Of a DNA stretch of 64,000 bases, positions 7,633-15,299 are shown in pieces. The position numbers were made by a program, and so were the translations under genes. Each line of letters opens with the position of its first letter. The first letter of the stretch is position 1. The stretch spans positions 2,170,001 through 2,234,000 of the forward strand of contig NZ_CP107869.1 of assembly GCF_036013645.1 (NCBI RefSeq), in the 5' to 3' direction. A model generated the notes under the pieces. It was not told the DNA's origin. It was given only the letters and a program-made list of their open reading frames with translations, and did not search any database. Source of the stretch: Streptomyces sp. NBC_00490. GTDB taxonomy: Bacteria > Actinomycetota > Actinomycetes > Streptomycetales > Streptomycetaceae.

Positions 7633-9234
7633 CTACCCGTTGAGTGTGACGGTGGCGGAGTCCCACAGGTTGCACCGGTGCTCAGCGTGCACGGTCGCGC
7701 TCAAGGCGTTACCGCCGGCGGAGGCGGTCCGCAGCGAGAGCACCGACCCCGTCCCGCGCGGCATCGAGGGCTGCCCGTCCGCCCGCGGCGCTCCACCGCG
7801 GATGAAGGAACCCCAGTACTGGACCATCTGCCGCGCCAGCACCTTCTGCTCATTGTTCAGCGGGGACCGGAGGCCGAAGTGCTTGAAGAGGTACTGCACC
7901 TCGTTGACATGGGTCGCCCCGAAGTCGAAGTCGGTGCCCAGGTTGCGCAGTGAGGCGAACGGCGGGGAGGTGCGGTCGGCGAACTCGTACCCGTAGACCG
8001 GTCCGCGCCCGGCGAGCGCGCCGTCGAGCCGTAGCGCGCTGCACGCGAAGAGTGCGTCGCCGAGGGCCGTGGCATAGCCGATCGTGGGCGTCGGGTAGGC
8101 CGTGACCGGGTAGTGCCGGAGTGCCTCCTCGCCGAATTCCTCCCGCATGACCGTCGGATACCGCTCTTCCGTGAGGGGGGTCCCGCCGAGGTCGAAGCGG
8201 GCGAAGGCGAAGAGCCGGCCCTCGTCCTGGTTCGCCCCGTTCATCACCGGTACCCCGGCGGCGGCACCCCGGGCGAAGGCGTCCGACGGCTGGGTGGGCA
8301 GGAAGCGTCCACCGGCCACCGGACCCCAGTCGAACTCCCCCTGTGCGGCGAGGACTTCGGCGGCGGACTTGCCGCGCAGACAGGCGACCGTCTCGCACCC
8401 GAGCTGCCGCGCGAACGCGGCTCCCTGGGTCACGGCCGCCTCCCGCGTCCGGGCGGCGCAGTCGTCGTACGCCCCGCTCTCGATGATGCCCGCCCGGAAC
8501 AGACCCTTCGCCGTGGGTGAGGCGAGCTGGGTACAGACCGAGCGGCCGCCCGCGGACTCACCGGCGATGGTGACCCGGCCCGGGTCGCCGCCGAAGCGGC
8601 CGATGTTGGCGCGCACCCAGCGCAGCGCCGCCTGCTGGTCGAGCATGCCGAAGTTGCCGGAGACCCCGTCGCGGGCCTCGTCGTCGAGACCTGCGGCGGC
8701 GAGGAACCCCATCGCTCCCAGACGGTAGTTCACGGTGACCACGACCGTGCCGGTCTGCCGGGCGAAGGTGTCGGGGACGATGTCCTGCCCGGCCCCGGCG
8801 GTGAGCCCGCCGCCGTGGAACCAGACCATGACCGAACGGCCTCCGGCGCCCTCGGGGACGTACACATTGAGGTCGAGGCAGTCCTCGGTGTGCGAGGGCT
8901 GTTCGTACCCCGGGTCCCAACTCGTCGCCTGGACACACTTGTTGCCGAAGTCCTGTGCGGTACGCACCCCCTGCCACGGCCGGACCGCTCTCGGTTCCTT
9001 CCAGCGGAGCTCGCCGACGGGCGGCTCGGCGTACGGGATGCCGAGGAACTGCCGCCCCTCGGCGGTGACTTCACCCCGCACCAGACCTGCTTGGGTACGG
9101 ACGACGGGGTCGGGCGAGCCGACCGCCTGAGCGGGCGCGGGCGCCATGAGCGCGGCCACGAGTGCCGTCAGGGCGGCGGTGATCACCCCGCCCAGCTGAC
9201 GCGGGGCCGATCGTCTGGAGACGGTGCCGGTCAT
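7633..9234 (-). CDS. Secreted type-B carboxylesterase
   Basis: A 533-residue esterase/lipase of the carboxylesterase B (pnbA, cholinesterase-like) family. Residues 1-37 form a Sec signal peptide ending APAQA. The mature part shows FLGIPYAEPPVGELR, EDCLDLNVYVP at 117-127, the oxyanion HGGG at 140-143 and the nucleophile elbow GESAGG with Ser227. The acid and histidine of the triad lie in the C-terminal half (the His in FDFGATHVNEVQYLF). It should hydrolyse carboxylic esters outside the cell. GAAGGAGTGA precedes the ATG. Length matches the family. Confidence 0.9.
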   Translation of the reverse strand: MTGTVSRRSAPRQLGGVITAALTALVAALMAPAPAQAVGSPDPVVRTQAGLVRGEVTAEGRQFLGIPYAEPPVGELRWKEPRAVRPWQGVRTAQDFGNKCVQATSWDPGYEQPSHTEDCLDLNVYVPEGAGGRSVMVWFHGGGLTAGAGQDIVPDTFARQTGTVVVTVNYRLGAMGFLAAAGLDDEARDGVSGNFGMLDQQAALRWVRANIGRFGGDPGRVTIAGESAGGRSVCTQLASPTAKGLFRAGIIESGAYDDCAARTREAAVTQGAAFARQLGCETVACLRGKSAAEVLAAQGEFDWGPVAGGRFLPTQPSDAFARGAAAGVPVMNGANQDEGRLFAFARFDLGGTPLTEERYPTVMREEFGEEALRHYPVTAYPTPTIGYATALGDALFACSALRLDGALAGRGPVYGYEFADRTSPPFASLRNLGTDFDFGATHVNEVQYLFKHFGLRSPLNNEQKVLARQMVQYWGSFIRGGAPRADGQPSMPRGTGSVLSLRTASAGGNALSATVHAEHRCNLWDSATVTLNG

Positions 9235-9382
9235 GAGCCGTCACTCCTTCGGTGTGCGGGCACGACGTTGTGAACACATCCGGTGAGAAACGCCAGGGGC
9301 GCGGCGGGAAAACTATGACCCTTGGTGACTCGTGTCAATGAGGTGAACAAGAGACGGCCGGATGCCGACAAGAACTGAAGAA

Positions 9383-9409
9383 GGGGGCCGCCTCGACGAG
9401 GCGGCCCCC
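9383..9409 (-). terminator. Terminator downstream of the ricin-domain gene
   Basis: GGGGGCCGCCTCG at 9383-9395 pairs perfectly with CGAGGCGGCCCCC at 9397-9409, a 13-bp stem located four bases past the stop codon at 9413 on the minus strand. Confidence 0.85.
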
Positions 9410-9412
9410 GGG

Positions 9413-11218
9413 TCAGTGAAGGAGGGATCCGACCGCGGTGACGACGGTTTCCGCGACCGGCACGTCCTGGCGGGCGCCCGGGTCCTCGGGTTCGTCCCGG
9501 TGGTCGACCTGGGCCGCGCTTGGCTCGTAGTCCCCCGCCTCGCCCGGAGCGTGGTCGTCGGGCTCCTCGGGGCGCAGCGGCGCGGCGGTGGGTGACGGCG
9601 AGGCGGTGTCCGGGAGTCGGCGATCCCCGTCCTCCTCCTCGCCCTTCTCCTTCGTCCCGCCCTTCTCCGTCTTCTCCTTCTTGTCGTCCTTCTCTTCCGT
9701 CCCGTCCTTCTGCCGCGTCTCCGCGGTGGGTCTGTCCGCCGTCTCGAACAGCCATCCCTGGTCCGCGGAGCCGTCGCGCTCGACCACTACGACATCGAGG
9801 TCCTTGTCGGGTGCGACGACCAGCCCCTTGCCCCAGCGGAGCAGGAGTTCACCGCGGACGGTGAGGTCGTACTGGATCTCACCGGAGTGCACCAGGCATC
9901 CGGCGAGAGCGACCGAACCCTCGCCGGTGTCGGCGCCGAGGCAGAGCGCGGGATCGGCGAGGCTGCGCAGCAGACCGTCGTCCTGGTACGACCACTGCTG
10001 GGACAACGCCGAGGAGCAGGCCGCCAGCACCGTCGCGGAGCCCGTCTCGGCCTTGTTCCCACGGATGTCGAGGCAGAGGTCGGCGGCGCGGCTGCGGAGT
10101 CTGCCCTGGCCGATCTCCACGGGGTCACTCGCGGAGGCGGCCGACGGGGAGCCGTCGGACGAGGGCGCCGAGTCGGGGCTGGGCACGACGTCGTTGCCGC
10201 TGGGTGCGCCCCAGGTGACGCCGGGATCGGGGACACCGTTGTCATCGGACCAGCCCTTGGTGACGAGGACGGTCGCGAGCAGGGCGAAGGAGGTCAGGCC
10301 CACGACCATCACCGCCTTGGTGTGCCGTCTCGGTGCGGCGACACGTGTGGGCCGGTGCCGGCCGCCGCGCGGACGGACGGTCGGCGCCTGGCTCGAACCG
10401 CCGCGGCCGGGCCGGGAGTCGAGATAGCGCCTGGCGCCCCAGCCGAGCACGGTCTCGGCGAGCAGCGCCTCGAGGCCGCCCTCGAAATGGCTGAGCTGTT
10501 CGGCGGCATGCCGGCAGTGGCGGCACGCCATCAGATGCTGCTGCACATCGGGGAGCAGGGCGCCACCACGGCGAATCGGGACGTCGAGGAGGCGGTTGTA
10601 GAAACCGCAGTCCTTGGAGGGCGCGAGTTCCCGGTGGGCTCGTACACAGCCTTCCCGGAATTGCTCGCGCGCCCGTTCCAGCCCGTCCGCCGCCTGGGGG
10701 ATGTCGATCCCCAGCAGACCGGCCGGTACGGATATGTGCTCGGCCTCGACCTCGACATGCCACAACAGGCATTGCGAGGCACCAGGAAGGGCCTGGAATG
10801 CGCGCTCGGCGAGCTGTCGCCTTTCGGGGGTGGCGCCCCGTGCGGCGCGCAGTCCGCGGCCGCCGGTCGTTTTGCCCAGCTCCGGCAGCGCCGCGGAAAT
10901 GCGATCCTGTGCGGCCCACTCCTTCACCGTGTCCCGTACGGCGGCCAGGAGTTGGGGCCGCACCGCGCCCCCGCCCGCCCGTCCGAGCACCCGGTGGAAC
11001 GCCGCGGCGGCCACCAGCTCCGCCGAACCGGACGAGGAGGCCAGACAGATGACGGCGTAGTCATGAGTGGCCCGCCAGTGCCGGGCCATCAGCAGTGCGA
11101 CAGCTCGGTCACCGCCCTCGGCACCGCCCAATTGGGCGACGAGATTTCGGTCGCTCTCCCCCGGAGTCGCTCCGGGTCGCGGCGGATAGGGGGGCCTTGG
11201 GGGGTATGGGGATTGCAC
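9413..11218 (-). CDS. Membrane protein: sigma-like N-terminus, zinc-finger motif, TM segment and ricin-type lectin domain
   Basis: A 601-residue multidomain protein. Residues about 20-190 are mostly helical and resemble a degenerate sigma-70/ECF-like region. HLMACRHCRHA at 228-238 is a His/Cys pattern like the zinc-binding anti-sigma motif. One membrane segment lies at about 302-321, then a Ser/Pro-rich linker. Residues 365-495 form a ricin-type beta-trefoil (LCLDIRGN, QQWSYQDDGLLRS, LCLGAD). The tail is Lys/Glu- then Pro-rich. I infer a cytoplasmic regulatory half and an extracellular sugar-binding half. The GTG at 11218 has GGAAGGA upstream; in-frame ATG codons further up lack one. The role is unknown. 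Confidence 0.7.
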   Translation of the reverse strand: MQSPYPPRPPYPPRPGATPGESDRNLVAQLGGAEGGDRAVALLMARHWRATHDYAVICLASSSGSAELVAAAAFHRVLGRAGGGAVRPQLLAAVRDTVKEWAAQDRISAALPELGKTTGGRGLRAARGATPERRQLAERAFQALPGASQCLLWHVEVEAEHISVPAGLLGIDIPQAADGLERAREQFREGCVRAHRELAPSKDCGFYNRLLDVPIRRGGALLPDVQQHLMACRHCRHAAEQLSHFEGGLEALLAETVLGWGARRYLDSRPGRGGSSQAPTVRPRGGRHRPTRVAAPRRHTKAVMVVGLTSFALLATVLVTKGWSDDNGVPDPGVTWGAPSGNDVVPSPDSAPSSDGSPSAASASDPVEIGQGRLRSRAADLCLDIRGNKAETGSATVLAACSSALSQQWSYQDDGLLRSLADPALCLGADTGEGSVALAGCLVHSGEIQYDLTVRGELLLRWGKGLVVAPDKDLDVVVVERDGSADQGWLFETADRPTAETRQKDGTEEKDDKKEKTEKGGTKEKGEEEDGDRRLPDTASPSPTAAPLRPEEPDDHAPGEAGDYEPSAAQVDHRDEPEDPGARQDVPVAETVVTAVGSLLH

Positions 11219-11580
11219 TGAACCATTTCCTTCCAAGCCGCAGGACGGCATGGCTATTGCGCGTCCACCGGAAAGCAGGTGCGTGATTGGTGCATACCTA
11301 TGTGACGTCAGGTACGGTGCGGTCATTCGGGGCGGTCACTTTCGCACACGTGAATCACAGGAAACAAGAAGTTCGAGTGACCAAAGTTCAAAACGCAGCG
11401 AATTCAGATAAGTTACCGGCGGTATCCGCACCCGCATTCGAAGTCCCGACCGGGCCGGCGCCAAGTTGTGTGTAACCAAAGACAGTTGGCACACGAAATC
11501 TCCAACTTTCGCCGCCCCGGGCCCGACACACAGCGCGCTCCCAGCTTTCTCCCCGGAAGCTCTCATCCCCGTCGGCCAGC
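11219..11580. other. 362-bp intergenic region with lower GC and possible small ORF
   Basis: This gap between divergent genes is visibly richer in A/T than its surroundings. It holds promoters for both flanking genes, a palindromic TGACGTCA at 11303-11310, a possible 32-codon ORF (11377-11475), and GTTGG (11484-11488) facing CCAAC (11502-11506). I recognise no known riboswitch. Confidence 0.5.
11377..11475 (+). CDS. Possible 32-residue peptide containing a TTA codon
   Basis: A GTG at 11377 opens 32 codons to a TAA at 11473-11475. AAGAAG lies six bases upstream as a weak ribosome site. The peptide begins VTKVQNAANSDKL and ends FEVPTGPAPSCV, with one Cys next to last. Codon thirds are far less GC-rich than in neighbouring genes, and codon 13 is TTA, which in Streptomyces depends on the bldA tRNA. 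The low GC could equally reflect non-coding promoter DNA. No peptide-modifying enzyme is adjacent. I do not recognise it. Confidence 0.25.
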   Translation: MTKVQNAANSDKLPAVSAPAFEVPTGPAPSCV

Positions 11581-12546
11581 ATGGGCCGCATGATCGACCC
11601 CCACCACCCCGCCGACCCCGCGGCCCCCACCCACGGCCGCCCCGTACGCAAAGCGGTCATCCCGGCCGCCGGGCTCGGCACGCGCTTCCTGCCCGCGACC
11701 AAGGCGACGCCGAAGGAGATGCTGCCGGTCGTCGACAAGCCGGCCATCCAGTACGTCGTGGAGGAGGCGGCCGCGGCCGGTCTCGACGACGTGCTGATGA
11801 TCACCGGTCGCCACAAGCGGGCCATCGAGGACCACTTCGACCACGCCTTCGAGCTGGAACAGGCCCTCGCGGCGAAGGGCGACACCGTCCGCCTCGACGC
11901 CGTGCGCGACCCGGCCCGCCTCGCCGGCATCCACCACATCCGCCAGGGCGAACCCCTCGGCCTCGGCCACGCGGTGCTGTGCGCCCGTCGCCACGTCGGC
12001 GCCGAGCCGTTCGCCGTCCTGCTCGGCGACGACCTCATCGACCCGCGCGAGACACTGCTCAGCCGGATGCTCGACGTCCGCGACAAGCACGGCGGGAGCG
12101 TCGTCGCGCTGATGGAGGTACCCCGCGAACAGATCCCTCTCTACGGCTGCGCCGCCGTGGAAAGGACGGGCGACGACGACGTCGTCCGCGTGACCGGGCT
12201 CGTGGAGAAGCCGTCGCCCGAGAACGCGCCCAGCACCTACGCGGTCATCGGCCGCTATGTCCTCGACCCCGCGGTCTTCGCCGCCCTGGAGCGCACCCCG
12301 CCCGGCCGCGGCGGCGAGATCCAACTGACCGACGCCCTCCAGGAACTCGCCGTGGGCGGCACCGTGCACGGGGTCGTCTTCGAGGGGCTGCGCTACGACA
12401 CCGGCGACAAGGCGGACTACCTGCGCACGGTGGTCCGGCTGGCCTGCGACCGGCCCGATCTGGGACCCGAATTCCTCGCCTGGCTCAAGGAGTTCGTCAC
12501 GGCGGCCGAGAACGGCGCAACCGGACATCGGCGGTTCGCGGCCTGA
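11581..12546 (+). CDS. galU: UTP--glucose-1-phosphate uridylyltransferase
   Basis: A 321-residue nucleotidyltransferase making UDP-glucose from UTP and glucose-1-phosphate, for cell-envelope glycans and trehalose/glycogen-linked metabolism. KAVIPAAGLGTRFLPATKA at about 24-42 is the nucleotide-binding signature, KEMLPVVDKPAIQYV follows, and LLGDDLIDP near 144 holds the metal-binding Asp; VEKPSPENAPS and GGEIQLTDALQ are GalU-specific blocks. Length is slightly above the family's usual 290-300 because of an N-terminal extension; an ATG at 11590 is an alternative start. No clear ribosome site precedes either. A hairpin terminator follows. Confidence 0.92.
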   Translation: MGRMIDPHHPADPAAPTHGRPVRKAVIPAAGLGTRFLPATKATPKEMLPVVDKPAIQYVVEEAAAAGLDDVLMITGRHKRAIEDHFDHAFELEQALAAKGDTVRLDAVRDPARLAGIHHIRQGEPLGLGHAVLCARRHVGAEPFAVLLGDDLIDPRETLLSRMLDVRDKHGGSVVALMEVPREQIPLYGCAAVERTGDDDVVRVTGLVEKPSPENAPSTYAVIGRYVLDPAVFAALERTPPGRGGEIQLTDALQELAVGGTVHGVVFEGLRYDTGDKADYLRTVVRLACDRPDLGPEFLAWLKEFVTAAENGATGHRRFAA

Positions 12547-12557
12547 TCACACACCAG

Positions 12558-12580
12558 GGCCCCGACCGACGGCCGGGGCC
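12558..12580. terminator. Bidirectional terminator between galU and thioesterase genes
   Basis: GGCCCCG at 12558-12564 pairs with CGGGGCC at 12574-12580 across a 9-base loop, between the convergent stops at 12546 and 12599. Confidence 0.65.
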
Positions 12581-12598
12581 GTGCCGGGAACGCGTGGC

Positions 12599-13051
12599 TC
12601 AGCCGTTGGGACGCAGGGTCCAGACCACGGTCATCTCACCGGTCACCGCCCCGTCGGCACGGCGGATCTCGATCGTCACCGGGAACTCGGGGCGCTCCCC
12701 CGCGTCCAGCTCGGCGACCACGTCGGCGGCGGGGCGGCCCAGGGTCGCGGTGGCGGTGACGGCGCCCATCGCGAGCTTCTTGTACGCGATCTCCGCCTTG
12801 ACGGCGAGCGGCACGGCTCGCGAGAGCTGGTCCCCGAACGCGGCGAGGACGATGGAGCCGCTGGCGGTCTCGCCGAGCGTGAACATGGCGCCGGCGTGCG
12901 GGCCGCCCACGTGGTTGTGGTACTCGCCCTGGTCCGGCAGGGACACCACGGCCCTCTCCGGCGTGGTCTCCAGGAACTCGAGATTCAGGGTCCGGGCCAT
13001 GGGCACGGTGGCGGACAGCATCTCGCCGATCGACATCTGGTCTGCGCTCAT
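12599..13051 (-). CDS. Hotdog-fold thioesterase-like protein (PaaI/DUF4442 type)
   Basis: A 150-residue single hotdog domain. HNHVGGPHAGAMFTLGETAS at residues 45-64 is the central hotdog helix with the HxG..HAG pattern seen in PaaI-like and DUF4442 thioesterases. Such enzymes cleave acyl-CoA thioesters, usually as tetramers. The ATG at 13051 begins a normal-length product; longer upstream readings are Arg-rich and unlike coding sequence. It is divergent from the first MWPG membrane protein and converges on galU. The substrate is unknown. Confidence 0.8.
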   Translation of the reverse strand: MSADQMSIGEMLSATVPMARTLNLEFLETTPERAVVSLPDQGEYHNHVGGPHAGAMFTLGETASGSIVLAAFGDQLSRAVPLAVKAEIAYKKLAMGAVTATATLGRPAADVVAELDAGERPEFPVTIEIRRADGAVTGEMTVVWTLRPNG

Positions 13052-13122
13052 GACCGGCATGTTACCCACGAGTAGCCTCGAATGACCAGGTCGGTGTGAT
13101 GATCGTCGTATCCTTGCCGCCC

Positions 13123-14007
13123 ATGTGGCCAGGAGAGCGACCGCCGGGGGGCGGAACGAATCCGCAGCAGGACGCGAACCCCTATCAGCAGCCGGGATAT
13201 CAGCAACCCAACCCGTACACCGCGCAACCGCCGCCCGCGCCGGACGACGGGAACCGGCGTACGAGAACCGTCGCCCTCGCCGCGACCGCGGCCGTCGTGA
13301 TCGCCGCCCTGGTGACCGGCGCCGTGCTCCTCGGGGGCGGCAGCGACGACGAGACGGCACCGGACCCGGCGCGCTCCTCGGCCTCGCCGACCGCGTCCGA
13401 CGGCCGGAAGCCGACCGTGGACGGCTGGAAGGCCGTGGTCAACACGGACCTCGGTGTCGCCTTCGACGTTCCGGCGGACTGGGCGCTGGAGTCGAGGGAC
13501 TGGGTGTCCTACGTCGCGGAGGACGACGATCCCGACGAGACACCGCTGGTGGCCATGAAGGGCCCCGCCGTCCTCAAGGCGCAGTGGTGCACCTCGGACG
13601 ACGACAAGGACGGCAGGACCGACGACACCCCGTTGGCGAGCGCCGGATCACGGGGCAACAACGGCGCGCGGAGCACCGAGGAGATCGCCCGCGCCGACTC
13701 CGCGGCCTGGGTCTACGGCATGTACACCCAGCCGGACAGGAAGAAGGTGACCACCGCTCCCGCCGCCTCCTTCACCACCGCGTCGGGCCTGACCGGCAGC
13801 GTCGCCACGTCGGAGTCCGCCGGGGTCGAGCGGCAGGACAAGTGCGACACGGACGGCAAGGCGACGACCTTCGCCTTCAAGAACGCCGAGGGTGACTTCG
13901 CGTCGTGGTCGTTCTTCGGCGCCGCGGGCGTCGACGAGGAGGTTCCGCAGGTCACGGTCGAGAAGATCTTGAGCACGGTACGCGTGTTCACGCCCGAGGA
14001 GTCCTGA
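13123..14007 (+). CDS. MWPG-type single-pass membrane protein, paralogue 1
   Basis: A 294-residue protein beginning MWPGERPPGGG, followed by a Gln/Pro/Tyr-rich cytoplasmic arm (NPYQQPGYQQPNPYTAQ), one membrane segment near 48-70 (VALAATAAVVIAALVTGAVLL), a disordered Ser/Pro stretch and a C-terminal extracytoplasmic domain of about 190 residues starting VDGWKAVVNTDLGVAFDVPADW. Two cysteines (QWCTSDDDKDG, QDKCDTDGK) could form a disulphide, and the Asp-rich loop between them resembles a Ca-binding loop (inference). The start is set by matching the next gene; the reading from 13096 adds nine unlikely residues. Function unknown. Confidence 0.75.
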   Translation: MWPGERPPGGGTNPQQDANPYQQPGYQQPNPYTAQPPPAPDDGNRRTRTVALAATAAVVIAALVTGAVLLGGGSDDETAPDPARSSASPTASDGRKPTVDGWKAVVNTDLGVAFDVPADWALESRDWVSYVAEDDDPDETPLVAMKGPAVLKAQWCTSDDDKDGRTDDTPLASAGSRGNNGARSTEEIARADSAAWVYGMYTQPDRKKVTTAPAASFTTASGLTGSVATSESAGVERQDKCDTDGKATTFAFKNAEGDFASWSFFGAAGVDEEVPQVTVEKILSTVRVFTPEES

Positions 14008-14073
14008 CTTGCTACGTCCCTGACAAGGGGCGGTGACCGAATCGATGCACGGACGCCACTAAGGTGACTGCCC

Positions 14074-15093
14074 ATGTGGCCAGGACAGCAGCCGCCCGGG
14101 GGCGAGCAGAACCCGCAGGACCAGAACAACCCGTACCAGCAGCCGGGGTACCAGCAACCCAATCCGTACCAACAGCCCGGCTATCAGCAGGCCAACCCCT
14201 ACGGGCAGCAGACCCAGTGGGACACGCCCCAGCCGCCGCAGCCCGGAGGTCCGGGTGGCGGCGGTGGCAACCGTACGAAGATCACGGCGATCGTGGCCGC
14301 CCTGGCCGTCGTCGTGGCCGCCGGTGTGACCGGCTTCCTCGTCCTCGGCGGTGACAAGGACGACGAGGCGGGCGGCGGCTCGGACAAGCAGACCGGCCAG
14401 AGCGCGCCGCCGTCGAAGTCCGCCTCGACCGATCCGTCCGAGTCGTCCTCCGGCTCGGACGACAACCCGCGCGGCGGCGAGGAGGAGAAGGCGACGATCG
14501 ACGGCTGGAAGGTCGTCATCAACCCCAAGTGGGGCACGGCCTTCGACGTCCCGGCGGACTGGAAGGTCGAGTCGCCGGGCATGCTCATCGGCTTCGAGGA
14601 GGACGACGCCAAGGCCGGCGACAAGCCCATCATCACCATGTCGGCACCGGCGTACCTCAAGGAACAGTGGTGCACCTCCGACGACGACAAGAACGGTGAC
14701 AAGGACGAGACCGCCCTCGCCACCGCGGGCACCAAGGGCGCGAACGGCGCCAAGAGCACCGACGAGGTGGCCGTCAACCAGGTCGCGTGGTGGGTGTACG
14801 GCGGCTACACGCAGCCGGACAAGAAGAGCATCACGTTCGACGAGAAGGCGAAGGCGTTCACGACGACGTCGGGCGTCAAGGGCAGCGTCGCCTGGGCCCG
14901 TTCGAAGAACACGCCCCAAAAGGGCAAGTGCGCGAGCGACGGCAAGGCGGTCACGTTCGGGTTCAAGAACTCCGCCGGTGACTTCGTGGCGTTCAGTCTG
15001 TACGGGGCCACGGGTGTCGACGACGAGCTCCCGGACGCGACGATCACGAAGATCCTGAGCACGGTCCGGCTGCACGGCGAGCCGACGGGCTGA
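14074..15093 (+). CDS. MWPG-type single-pass membrane protein, paralogue 2
   Basis: A 339-residue paralogue of the upstream gene, 66 bases downstream on the same strand. It begins MWPGQQPPGGEQ and has a longer Q/P/Y-rich arm in which QQPGYQQ is repeated. The membrane segment (ITAIVAALAVVVAAGVTGFLV) lies near 70-90, followed by a Ser-rich linker and the same domain (IDGWKVVINPKWGTAFDVPADW, QWCTSDDDKNGDKDE, GKCASDGKAVTFGFKN, ILSTVRL). Both cysteines and the Asp-rich loop are conserved, supporting a shared folded domain. The pair clearly arose by tandem duplication. Function unknown; a surface or envelope role is inferred from topology. Confidence 0.8.
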   Translation: MWPGQQPPGGEQNPQDQNNPYQQPGYQQPNPYQQPGYQQANPYGQQTQWDTPQPPQPGGPGGGGGNRTKITAIVAALAVVVAAGVTGFLVLGGDKDDEAGGGSDKQTGQSAPPSKSASTDPSESSSGSDDNPRGGEEEKATIDGWKVVINPKWGTAFDVPADWKVESPGMLIGFEEDDAKAGDKPIITMSAPAYLKEQWCTSDDDKNGDKDETALATAGTKGANGAKSTDEVAVNQVAWWVYGGYTQPDKKSITFDEKAKAFTTTSGVKGSVAWARSKNTPQKGKCASDGKAVTFGFKNSAGDFVAFSLYGATGVDDELPDATITKILSTVRLHGEPTG

Positions 15094-15099
15094 GCCCCC

Positions 15100-15143
15100 G
15101 GGGAGGCCGCCGCTTCGCGGATGCGTGGAGCACCGGCCTCCCC
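15100..15143 (+). terminator. Terminator after paralogue 2
   Basis: GGGGAGGCCG at 15100-15109 is a perfect 10-bp partner of CGGCCTCCCC at 15134-15143, starting seven bases after the stop codon. It separates paralogue 2 from the degenerate third copy. Confidence 0.75.
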
Positions 15144-15164
15144 GCCCCCCTGGGGTGATCGGCC

Positions 15165-15236
15165 ATGCGGCCAGAACAGCGGCCGCCCGGGGGCGAGCAG
15201 ACCCCGTACCAGCAGCCCACCCCGTCCACGGGCTGA
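15165..15236 (+). pseudogene. Degenerate third copy of the MWPG gene (N-terminal remnant)
   Basis: An ATG at 15165 opens 23 codons reading MRPEQRPPGGEQ then TPYQQPTPSTG and a TGA. The DNA matches the start of paralogue 2 closely, including a shared run GCCGCCCGGGGGCGAGCAGA, but the membrane segment and C-terminal domain are gone. It reads as the relic of a third tandem copy collapsed by internal deletion, although a tiny expressed peptide is not excluded. Confidence 0.65.
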
Positions 15237-15299
15237 CCGGCAGGCCGTCGGCCGGGAATGCGTTTGGCAAGCCGGGTTCGGACCGGGGATAGTCGGCCG

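Noticed and set aside
9887..11221. 444-codon plus-strand ORF opposite the ricin-domain gene
   Set aside because: Low-complexity Gly/Arg/Val shadow sequence; the minus-strand frame has recognisable domains and a terminator.
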